Assembly (NCBI GenBank): GCA_016715105.1
Contig: JADKBO010000012.1
Span: 1 to 64,000, forward strand
DNA length: 64,000 bases
Source of the DNA: Saprospiraceae bacterium
GTDB taxonomy: Bacteria; Bacteroidota; Bacteroidia; Chitinophagales; Saprospiraceae
Direction of reading: 5' to 3'
Positions within the stretch are counted from its first letter, which is position 1. Each line of letters opens with the position of its first letter. A program made the position numbers and the translations under genes. Below the pieces are notes generated by a model. It searched no databases, was not told the DNA's origin, and saw nothing but the letters and a program-made list of their open reading frames with translations. Positions 19,776 through 28,017 of this stretch are shown piece by piece.

Positions 19776-20117
19776 TTAATCTTTATTTTCTTCCAGATCT
19801 TCGTGAAGGTCTCCACCAATACTGTAATAATTGTTTTCTTCGTCTTCACTTCCAATATCTTCCATTTGATCGTCCAATTCAGAGCCTGGAACATCCAAAT
19901 CATTACCCGTATGAATTTCTACCGAGTCATCTTCATTTGTGACATCGAGGATATCCTTTTGAGTATCAATTTTATCCAAATCGTCGGGATTGATGGATGT
20001 CAAATCTTTTGATTTTACATAAATGTCTTCATCATCAGGGTATTGAGGATAACCTGGAAATTCTTGTGCATTGGGCTTTGTTTCTTTTTCTTTGAAATCT
20101 TTATTTTTCGGATCCAT
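19776..20117 (-). CDS. Conserved acidic, probably disordered Bacteroidota protein
   Basis: 113 residues when started at the ATG at 20117 (MDPKNKDFKEKE); a TTG three codons upstream is less likely. Strongly acidic, with no hydrophobic core segment: EFPGYPQYPDDEDIY near the N-terminus and a C-terminal block GSELDDQMEDIGSEDEEN-NYYSIGGD. I recognise this pattern (YPxYPxxEDIY and ELDD...EDEENNYYS) as a small conserved hypothetical family in Bacteroidota; no function is known to me. Composition suggests an intrinsically disordered cytoplasmic protein. It is convergent with the polyferredoxin gene. Confidence 0.82.
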   Translation of the reverse strand: MDPKNKDFKEKETKPNAQEFPGYPQYPDDEDIYVKSKDLTSINPDDLDKIDTQKDILDVTNEDDSVEIHTGNDLDVPGSELDDQMEDIGSEDEENNYYSIGGDLHEDLEENKD

Positions 20118-20294
20118 AGCTATCAAATTTTTAAAAATGAAATATCAATTTAAGTGTTCCTTTTTGGTAACTTTTAAGGTCTAGCCTATTCAATTCAAAA
20201 AGTGAATGGCTGGATAGTTACTATAATTGAAAGGTTAGGCACAACTATATGTTCAATAACCCATATTTAAATATGAAGATATTGTTCCGCAAAT

Positions 20295-20648
20295 TTATTG
20301 GCTCTGGCCAAAAGTCAAACAAGTACCATTTGGGTCACTCAAAGAAAACTCCTTTTGTCCCCAAGGTTTGGTTTCAAGATCAAGGATCCACTTTAAAGAC
20401 GGATTCTTTGATTTAAAGGAAGCTACCAAAGATTCAATATTTGCATCAATTCTGACGTAAACCATAAAATCTGATTTTGAAGGTATCAGGCTTGGAAATG
20501 AAAAAAAATGAACCTCTACCCCATCCTTTTCCATGATGAGGTAATCACCATAATCAGACAAGAGCTCAAATTCCAGTTGCTCTACATAAAAGAATATAGT
20601 TTCGTCTCTATTGATAAAGGGCAGTTTAGGTATTACCGAAATAATCAT
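20295..20648 (-). CDS. VOC-superfamily (glyoxalase/bleomycin-resistance fold) protein
   Basis: 117 residues with the paired beta-alpha-beta-beta-beta pattern of the vicinal oxygen chelate fold: VIPKLPFINRDETIFFYVEQLEF at the N-terminus, DGVEVHFFSF in the middle, FMVYVRIDANIESL beginning the second repeat, and the diagnostic C-terminal EFSLSDPNGTCLTFGQ. The H in VEVHFF and the E in KEFSL sit where metal ligands occur in the family. Commonly annotated as a bleomycin-resistance protein, but many such members have other or unknown substrates. Stand-alone gene. Confidence 0.85.
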   Translation of the reverse strand: MIISVIPKLPFINRDETIFFYVEQLEFELLSDYGDYLIMEKDGVEVHFFSFPSLIPSKSDFMVYVRIDANIESLVASFKSKNPSLKWILDLETKPWGQKEFSLSDPNGTCLTFGQSQ

Positions 20649-21385
20649 TTGTATATTTTTGACAATGATAAATCAATATTCGGAGATAAGTCATTGACTG
20701 AAATCAATAAAGCACCATGTGTATAAAAACTCTTACAAAACAAGACTTAAATACAGTGAGTTTGGGCTTATTGAACCTTTTTCGAAATCGATTGACCAAA
20801 ATGTTAAAGAAAGATAAAAATGTAAAACTGTTTTTTAGTGTATTTTTCACACTAATTCATAATATTTCTTTTTTTTATTGATAAAATTTAGTTTTTTTTT
20901 AATTTCACAACTACATTTGCAATCGATTGTGCGTTAAATAAATATTAACATTAACTAAACAAATCGTTTTTAAAACAAAACAAAGCAGACTATTCGTGAC
21001 GATGTCATTGATTTAATGCAAATAAAGAGCCATGTTACTTAAGCCAACAGTCAATCAGGAACACCAAAAAGATCATAGTGGATCCCCATTATTACGGGCA
21101 AAACAATTATTTCGGCATTTATTTCTTATAGGTACAAGCCTACCCTTGCTCAATTCTTTTACATTTAACGAAATCGATTGCGTAACTTTTGGACCACCAT
21201 TTTTGAATTACTCTTCACTAGTATTGGCATAAGATTCAAATCAAGACATGTAACAACTGATCAATAAATCATAGACAACTTTGAACACCACAGCACCACA
21301 TAAAAATTTCATCCACATCTACCTTAAAAAGGAAATCATCAAAAATAAGCATATTATTAATTAACAAATTCAAATCAAAATTTTC
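20649..21385 (+). other. Long leader/intergenic region upstream of the second susC
   Basis: 737 bases. It holds three copies of AATCGATTG (annotated separately) and T/A-rich tracts. A 66-codon open frame (21032-21232, ATG start, hydrophobic middle) is present but I cannot support it as a gene: one of the repeated sites lies inside it and no family is recognisable. A leader peptide cannot be excluded. Confidence 0.5.
20786..21180. promoter_or_regulatory. Three AATCGATTG sites (possible LacI-type operators) before susC
   Basis: AATCGATTG occurs at 20786-20794, 20921-20929 and 21172-21180, always in the same orientation. Extended contexts are GAAATCGATTGACC, TGCAATCGATTGTGC and CGAAATCGATTGCG, all palindromic around a central CG, the layout of LacI/GalR-family operators. 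Three copies of a 9-mer in under 400 bases is far above chance. Regulator identity is not known; no regulator gene is in the window. Confidence 0.5.
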
Positions 21386-24300
21386 ATGAATGTAAAATCA
21401 AAAATTGAAATTTTCCAAGACCGGGGTAGTTCACGCCACCCAGGAACGGGCAGAAAATTTGTAGCATTATTAGCCTTGATGCTCATATCAGTTTTCGCTT
21501 TTGGTCAAAAAATTACAGGAACTGTTTTGGACAGTGAAAATGCACCACTTATAGGTGTAAACGTATTCCTTAAGAACTCAAATGTTGGAACAATTACTGA
21601 TGTTGATGGAAAGTATGATATACAAATTCCTGCAAACCAGACTGATGCAACATTGGTGTTTTCTTACGTAGGATTTCTTACACAAGAAGTGCTAGTAGGA
21701 ACACAAACAGATGTTACAGTTACTCTAGCAGAAGATGTAGAGCGTCTTTCTGAAGTAGTCGTTATTGGTTATGGCTCGCAGAAAAAAAGAGATGTTACTG
21801 GAGCAGTAGTATCGTTGACTGAAGAAACCCTCAAGGAAGTACCTTCTACAAACATTCTTAATCAATTGAAAGGTAGAGCTGCGGGTGTTACCATTGTGAG
21901 TAACGGATCAACTCCAGGTGCTCAGGGTCAAATCAGGATCAGAGGTAACAGAACACTTACAACAAGTGCAGGTGGTAGTGATGGACTAGATGGTCCTTTG
22001 GTAGTTGTGGACGGTATTCCTTTTGGAGGACTCAATGACATCAACCCTGACGACATCGCAAGTATGGAAATTTTGAAAGATGCATCTGCTACAGCAATTT
22101 ATGGTTCTAGAGGTGCAGGTGGAGTCATCTTGATCACAACAAAAAGAGGTAAAGTAGGAAAGCCTGTATTGAGTTATGATGGCTATCATGGTACTACCAA
22201 TTTGATGGGGCAATACAATGTGATGAACGGACAAGAGTATGCAAAATTTAAAGAAGATGCTGCAAAATACAACAGGTCATCACCTGGCACTTCATCTTAT
22301 TTGCTTACTGAACAAGAAAAAGCAGCTTTAGCAGCTGGTGTTTCTACTAATTGGCAAGATTTGATTTTCCAACAGGGATTTCAAACCAATCACCAACTTG
22401 GTTTGCAAGGTGGTGTGGAAAACACTCAATATTCATTGGGAGCAGGTTACTTTAAAGAAACAGGGATCATTCCTAATCAAGATTTCTCTAGATATACCAT
22501 CAGAGCTACTATCGATCAAAAATTGGGTAGTAGGGTGAGAATTGGACTCAACTCTATTAATACCTTAACTACTCAAAATGATGTTGGTGGTGGCGGAGTT
22601 CCAGGAGGTTTAGTAAGACTTACACCACTTGCATCCCCTTATAATGCTGACGGAACGGTAAACTTATTTCCTGCTGATGGATCTTTGGATGCTGCACAAA
22701 TAAGCCCACTCACATTGTCTACAAAAGAAAGTTCGCTATTATCAAACAACAGGGCCATCAGAACTTTCAACAGTTTATATGGTGAAGTTGAAATTGCGGA
22801 AGGGCTAAAATACAGATTCAACGCAGGTTTGAACTTTAGTCAATCACATTACAATGGTTATTCAGGTCCACTTACTTATGTAAACTCAGCGACTGTCCAG
22901 GCATCTTCAGACGCAAATATTCGCAACACAGAATTTTGGGACGTTAACTTACAACATTTGTTATACTACGATAAGACCATTGCAGAAAAGCATAAAATTG
23001 GCTTGACAGGTTTATATGAAATTACTAAAAACCACTCTCTAGGTAGTAATTTCAATGTGAAAGGAGTTCCTGCAGATTACATCAAAACATCCAACTTTTC
23101 ACTAGCATCAGGGCAACCTAACCCAAATTTTGGTAACTCATTCTCTGAATTGGGATTAGTTTCTTATATGGGTCGTATCAACTATAGTTATGATAGTCGT
23201 TATTTATTGACATTGACAATGAGAAGAGATGGTTCTTCTACCCTATCAGAAGGAAATCAATATTTTAACTATCCAGCGATTGGTTTGGGTTGGCATTTGA
23301 TTGATGAGCCATTTATGAAAAATGTGAAATTCATTACCAATTTAAAACTTAGAGGTGGATGGGGTATCTCAGGAAACAGAAACGTAGGCGCTTACGCTAC
23401 TTTGGGAGCACTTTCATCAGGTTTTTATAACTTTGGAACAGCTGTAGCAGGTCAACAATTAGGATATACTGTTACTTCATTACCTGCAACAGATTTGGGT
23501 TGGCAATCGACTTCACAAGCTGATATAGGCATAGACTTTGGTTTTGCCAATCAAAGATTGACGGGTTCTGTGGATGTTTATCAACAAAAAACAAAAGATA
23601 TCCTACTTTCTGTTCCACTTCCAGCGAGTAACGGAGCAGGATCAGCTTTAAAGAACCTTGGTAGAACTGAAGGTAGAGGTTTAGAAGCTACTTTGAGTTA
23701 TGACATTTTCAGAGATAGCAAAGGATTTAATTGGGGTGTTGACTTGACATATTTCTTCAATAGAGAAAAAATTACCCAATTGACAACTCCTGCAGAGCAG
23801 AGCAATATTGGTGCAGGTTGGTTTGTTGGTCAACCATTGACTGTTATTTATGATTTCAAAAGATTGGGTAACTGGCAAACAGCTGATGCAGAAATCATCA
23901 AAAAACAAACATCACCTGTGCAATTCCCAGGTCAAATCAGAGTTGAAGATTTAAATGCTGACAATAAGATCGATGGTGCTGACCGTCAAATATTGGGCAA
24001 CTTCCAACCTAAATGGGAAGGTGGTTTGACCAGTAGATTTAGCTTCAAAAACTTTGATGCATCTATCGTAACTTATGCTCGTATGGGAATGAAAGTAATT
24101 GTTCCTTATCTTACTGGTAACTCAACCGGTTCTGGTGGTTTTGCATTCTTCAATCAAAGTCGTGTGAATCAAATCAAAGTTGATTACTGGACAGAAGAAA
24201 ACCCAACCAATGAATTCCCTGCACCAGATGCAGGTAATGCGGTTCAATTTTTTGGTTCAACTTTGGGATATTATGATGGTTCCTTCATCAAGTGTAGAAG

Positions 24301-24571
24301 CATCAATTTAGGTTATACATTCGAAAACGAACTACTTAAGAAAGTAGGTGGAAGTTCAGCGAGAGTTTATTTAAACGTAGTCAATCCATTTATTATCTAT
24401 TCTCCTTTAGTAAGTGATGGATATGCTGTAGATCCAGAAGGAAATGGATATGCGGATGGCACATTAGGACCACAAGGTTCTGCTGGTGGAACACCAAACC
24501 GTCAGATTGCGGTGAATTTGAATAACCCACCTGTGAGACAGTTTACATTTGGTTTAAATCTTAAGTTTTAA
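21386..24571 (+). CDS. SusC/RagA family TonB-dependent transporter (second pair)
   Basis: 1,061-residue outer-membrane transporter. Signal segment ends near residue 40 (ISVFAFGQ) after an unusually long charged N-terminus (MNVKSKIEIFQDRGSSRHPG), so a later start is not obvious. Then a carboxypeptidase-D-like domain (ITGTVLDSENAPLIGVNV ... GTITDVDGKYDI), the plug with TonB-box-like LSEVVVIGYGSQKKRDVTGAV, NQLKGRAAGVTI, IRIRGNRTL and DGPLVVVDGIPFGG, and a barrel ending FTFGLNLKF. Its susD partner starts 12 bases downstream. The long leader has three candidate operator sites. It is not closely similar to the first SusC beyond family motifs, so it probably serves another substrate. Confidence 0.96.
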   Translation: MNVKSKIEIFQDRGSSRHPGTGRKFVALLALMLISVFAFGQKITGTVLDSENAPLIGVNVFLKNSNVGTITDVDGKYDIQIPANQTDATLVFSYVGFLTQEVLVGTQTDVTVTLAEDVERLSEVVVIGYGSQKKRDVTGAVVSLTEETLKEVPSTNILNQLKGRAAGVTIVSNGSTPGAQGQIRIRGNRTLTTSAGGSDGLDGPLVVVDGIPFGGLNDINPDDIASMEILKDASATAIYGSRGAGGVILITTKRGKVGKPVLSYDGYHGTTNLMGQYNVMNGQEYAKFKEDAAKYNRSSPGTSSYLLTEQEKAALAAGVSTNWQDLIFQQGFQTNHQLGLQGGVENTQYSLGAGYFKETGIIPNQDFSRYTIRATIDQKLGSRVRIGLNSINTLTTQNDVGGGGVPGGLVRLTPLASPYNADGTVNLFPADGSLDAAQISPLTLSTKESSLLSNNRAIRTFNSLYGEVEIAEGLKYRFNAGLNFSQSHYNGYSGPLTYVNSATVQASSDANIRNTEFWDVNLQHLLYYDKTIAEKHKIGLTGLYEITKNHSLGSNFNVKGVPADYIKTSNFSLASGQPNPNFGNSFSELGLVSYMGRINYSYDSRYLLTLTMRRDGSSTLSEGNQYFNYPAIGLGWHLIDEPFMKNVKFITNLKLRGGWGISGNRNVGAYATLGALSSGFYNFGTAVAGQQLGYTVTSLPATDLGWQSTSQADIGIDFGFANQRLTGSVDVYQQKTKDILLSVPLPASNGAGSALKNLGRTEGRGLEATLSYDIFRDSKGFNWGVDLTYFFNREKITQLTTPAEQSNIGAGWFVGQPLTVIYDFKRLGNWQTADAEIIKKQTSPVQFPGQIRVEDLNADNKIDGADRQILGNFQPKWEGGLTSRFSFKNFDASIVTYARMGMKVIVPYLTGNSTGSGGFAFFNQSRVNQIKVDYWTEENPTNEFPAPDAGNAVQFFGSTLGYYDGSFIKCRSINLGYTFENELLKKVGGSSARVYLNVVNPFIIYSPLVSDGYAVDPEGNGYADGTLGPQGSAGGTPNRQIAVNLNNPPVRQFTFGLNLKF

Positions 24572-24583
24572 AAATTGTAAAAA

Positions 24584-26398
24584 ATGAAAATAATAAACAT
24601 AAAAAATATCATTCTGTGTACTGCAATTGTCATAGGGGGAGCAGGATGTAGCGACATTTTGGAAGAAAATCCACAATCTCAAATTGTACCGTCTTTGTTC
24701 AATAGTCCGGCAGGAGTACTTGGAGGAATCTCTGGTGTATATAATGACATTAGATCGCAGTGGGGAACAGAAGGATTTACAATAGAAATGATGGCCGGAA
24801 CAGATGAAATTCTCAAGGGCGCAAGTGGAAGTGGTCCGGCTCATGATTATAATGGTCTCAATGGCAACAACTTTGGTTCTGCTTGGAATATTGCTTTTCA
24901 GGATATCAATACACTCAATGGTGTACTAGAATTTGGTCAAACGATAGACTTACCAGATGCAACCAGAAAACAATACCTTGCTCAAGCCAAATTTTTGAGA
25001 GGATTTTGGTATTTTTATTTGGTACAAACTTTTGGAGATGTGCCATTACACACGGAATTCATAACTGTACCTTCGCAAGCAGCTTCTAGGCAGCCTGTTG
25101 CTCAAATTTATGAATTGATCATCAAAGATTTGACTGAGGCAGCTGCCGACTTGCCAAATCAACCAACTGCACCATTTTTGGGTAAAGCAGCTACAAAACC
25201 TGTTGCACAATACCTTTTGGCTAAAGCTTACCTTACCAGAGGTTGGTTAAACAATACACAATCTGATTTTGCTCAGGCAGCAGCTATTTGTTCAGACATC
25301 ATTGCAAAAAAAGCAGATTTCGGTCTTGATTTATGGGCAGATTATAATGATGTATTTGAACCAGCTAATGACTACGGCAAAGAAACCATGTTTGTGAGTG
25401 ACCACTCCAAAGATCCAAAATTTGGTTACTACAACGTAGGTGGTGGTGCGAGTGGTGGTGCTGCACAGAACTTGACTCCTTGGTTTACAAACTGGAATTA
25501 CCCAGCAGTAGGTCTAAATCCAAGTATCAATGCAAAAGGTGAGTTTGTAAATGGTGGTCCAAATTCCATGATTAGAGATTCTTATTATGGAAGACCTTAC
25601 ATTCGTATGAGACCAAATAGCCATGTTTGGACAACAGGACCAAATTCAGGTAAAGATTATTTCCTTGACCAAGCTTTCGTAAACAGAGAAGTAGATTCAA
25701 GATATGATAATTCATTTTACCATGTGTATATCGCCAATAAAAACACTACCAATGCAGCATCAGCAGCTGGAAATAAAAGAGGTGTGGATTTAACAGTAAG
25801 AACAGGCGTCGATACAGCAGTATGGATTACAGATTTTGAAGTACCGGGAGCTCCTCAATTCATTGGTACCACACCTTTCAAAGGTATTGTTGTTCCACCA
25901 AGTTCTTGGACAAACAGTATTTTCCCAGCTCTTAAAAAATACATGGACACTAGTAGAGGTGCAAACTTCAATGACCCGTCTGGAAGACCTGCAGTAATTT
26001 ACAGATTTGCTGATGTTTATATGATAGGAGCAGAAGCATATTTCAAAGCTGGTGACAATGCCAAAGCAGCTGAGCTGATCAATGTAATCAGAAGAAGATC
26101 TGCATTCAGAAAAACCAACACAGCCGAGCAAAATGCTGCCGCTGCAACTTCAATGGAAATCACAGCTGCTGACGTTACCTTAGATTTCATTTTGGATGAA
26201 AGAACAAGAGAATTCTTTGGCGAATGGCAAAGATGGCATGACCTTGTGAGAACAAAATCATTGGTCAGAAGGGTTCAACTTTGGAATCCTGAAGCAACAA
26301 CATTCATCAAAGATTTCCACGCTTTGAGACCAATACCTCAATCACAAATTGATAGGGTTGTTGATGGGCCAGCTTTCCCACAGAACACTGGTTATTAA
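24584..26398 (+). CDS. SusD/RagB family outer-membrane nutrient-binding lipoprotein (second pair)
   Basis: 604-residue SusD-type lipoprotein. Lipobox GGAGC at about residues 18-22 (IVIGGAGCSDIL), then the characteristic LEENPQSQIVPSLF start. Core motifs: QAKFLRGFWYFYLVQTFGDVPLH near residue 130 and the C-terminal LDFILDERTREFFGEWQRWHDLVRTKSL with the ending PIPQSQIDRV...FPQNTGY. It is 12 bases after susC and is followed 40 bases later by a strong terminator, so this is a two-gene operon. Compared with the first SusD it carries extra loops (for example around residues 330-400), consistent with a different ligand. Confidence 0.95.
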   Translation: MKIINIKNIILCTAIVIGGAGCSDILEENPQSQIVPSLFNSPAGVLGGISGVYNDIRSQWGTEGFTIEMMAGTDEILKGASGSGPAHDYNGLNGNNFGSAWNIAFQDINTLNGVLEFGQTIDLPDATRKQYLAQAKFLRGFWYFYLVQTFGDVPLHTEFITVPSQAASRQPVAQIYELIIKDLTEAAADLPNQPTAPFLGKAATKPVAQYLLAKAYLTRGWLNNTQSDFAQAAAICSDIIAKKADFGLDLWADYNDVFEPANDYGKETMFVSDHSKDPKFGYYNVGGGASGGAAQNLTPWFTNWNYPAVGLNPSINAKGEFVNGGPNSMIRDSYYGRPYIRMRPNSHVWTTGPNSGKDYFLDQAFVNREVDSRYDNSFYHVYIANKNTTNAASAAGNKRGVDLTVRTGVDTAVWITDFEVPGAPQFIGTTPFKGIVVPPSSWTNSIFPALKKYMDTSRGANFNDPSGRPAVIYRFADVYMIGAEAYFKAGDNAKAAELINVIRRRSAFRKTNTAEQNAAAATSMEITAADVTLDFILDERTREFFGEWQRWHDLVRTKSLVRRVQLWNPEATTFIKDFHALRPIPQSQIDRVVDGPAFPQNTGY

Positions 26399-26437
26399 TT
26401 TTGATTTAAGTGTTTTAATATAAAAAAGTTCTTTTGA

Positions 26438-26473
26438 AAACGAGCCAGGTAACAGTAGTTATCTGGCTCGTTT
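26438..26473 (+). terminator. Strong Rho-independent terminator after susCD
   Basis: 16-bp stem AAACGAGCCAGGTAAC / GTTATCTGGCTCGTTT with a single G-U wobble and a 4-nt AGTA loop, followed by AGTTTTG. It begins 40 bases after the susD stop. Confidence 0.88.
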
Positions 26474-26499
26474 AGTTTTGGGAAGTTTGATTCAAAATC

Positions 26500-27900
26500 T
26501 ATCAGATAATTGTTTTATTTCAAACAGGCGCAATCGCCAACTCAATTTGACGATCGAATATGCAACACATTCGATCTTTGTATTTACTACCCATAAATAA
26601 CTTTCAACATTAGTGGAATTTCCGTGCAAATCCGTGGAATCTGTGAGCTCAATTAATTGAAGCTTTGACATATTCGAACAGGAGCAAAACCCAACTCAAT
26701 TTTGGAGATCGAATATTCAACACATTCGATCTTTGCATTTACCTACCCATAAATAACTTTCAACATCAGTGGAATTTCCGTGCAAATCTGAGGAATCTGT
26801 GAGCCCCCAATTGATTCATGATTTAACATATTCATTCAATCGCAGAAACCGATGCAACTCCTTATGAGGTCCTTGAGACATTAATAAACCAAAAGGTTAT
26901 TCAGACATTTTTAATTCATCAAAAATTCACAATTTACCATTTTACATCTTACATTTCATCTCACATTCCACCAATAATATCTGTGTAAATCTGTGGAATC
27001 CGTGAGCTCCCAATTGATTTATGATTTAACATATTCAATCAATCGCAGAAACCAATGCAACTCCTTATGAGGTCCTTGAGACATTAATAAACCAAAAGGT
27101 TATTCAGACATTTTTAATTCATCAAAAATTCACAATTTACCATTTTACATCTTACATTTCACATCTCACATTCCACCAATAATATCTGTATAAATCAGTG
27201 GATTCCGTGAGCTCCAAATTGATTGATGATTTAACATATTCAATCAGTCCCACGTACCAACTCAGATTTAAAAATCGAATATGCAACACATTCGATCTTT
27301 GCAATTGCCTACCCATAAATAACTTTCAACATCAGTGGAATTTCCGTGCAAATCCGTGGAATCTGTGAGCTATCCATTGATTGATGATTTAACATATTCA
27401 ATCAATCTGAGAAACCAATGCAACTCCTTATGAGGTCCTTGAGACAGGAATAAACCAAAAGGTTATTCGGCCATATTTGGTTTATCAAAAATTCAAAATT
27501 TACCATTTTATCATCTCACATCTTACATTTCACATCTCACATTCCACCATTAATATCTGTATAAATCAGTGGATTCCGTGAGCTCCCAATTGATTTATGA
27601 TTTAACATATTCAATCAGTCAAAGTACCGAGTACGTTATAAAGATCGAACATTTAACACATTCGATCTTTGCATTTGCCATCCAATTATTGCATCCAAAA
27701 TCATTGGAATTTCCGTGCAAATCCGTGGAATCTGTGAGCTCAATTAATTGAGGCTTTGAAATATTCGGACAGGCGCAAATGCTAGCTCAATTTTAAAGAT
27801 CGAATATGCAACACATTCGATCTTTGTAATTCTTAGTCCATAAATTGATCAAAAAATCTCAGGAATTTATGTGGAAATCAGCGAAATCTGTGAGCAATTA
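26500..27900. repeat. Composite non-coding repeat array, eight units in order A A B B A B A A
   Basis: No credible gene. Two unit types alternate and each ends in a shared tail of the form TGGAATTTCCGTGCAAAT..GTGGAATCTGTGAGC. Type A (five copies, near 26552, 26707, 27273, 27643, 27798) contains a hairpin with 8-11 bp arms (GATCGAAT ... ATTCGATC, loop ATGCAACAC or variant) followed by CTTTG. In some copies CTACCCATAAATAACTTTCAACAT follows. Type B (three copies, near 26822-27009, 27023-27211, 27384-27588) contains GCAACTCCTTATGAGGTCC, CCTTGAGACA, AAACCAAAAGGTTATTC and CCATTTTACATCTTACATTT. B1 and B2 are nearly identical over ~180 bases. The unit length (150-200 bp) and lack of unique spacers exclude CRISPR. 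Shared-tail evolution suggests duplication by recombination. Confidence 0.85.
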
Positions 27901-27935
27901 AATCTATGTAAAATGCTCTATTGCAACCAAAAAAT

Positions 27936-27991
27936 AAAGCCCAACTTTATCTTTTAAGCATCTTCTTGCTATAAAAATAAAGCTGGGCTTT
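27936..27991 (-). terminator. Terminator after the ThuA/dehydrogenase gene
   Basis: On the minus strand, AAAGCCCAGCTTTAT pairs with ATAAAGTTGGGCTTT (15 bp, one G-U pair) around a ~26-nt loop and is followed by ATTTTTTGG. It lies ~27 bases after the stop at 28018. Confidence 0.75.
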
Positions 27992-28017
27992 TAGGTAATT
28001 AATTTGTAACTAATTCT

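Noticed and set aside
21032..21232. 66-codon small gene upstream of susC
   Set aside because: ATG start and a hydrophobic core, but no recognisable family and a repeated AATCGATTG site lies inside it; kept as intergenic.
26500..27900. CRISPR array
   Set aside because: Repeats are 30-180 bp, irregularly spaced, of two types, and there are no unique spacers of uniform length; no cas genes nearby.
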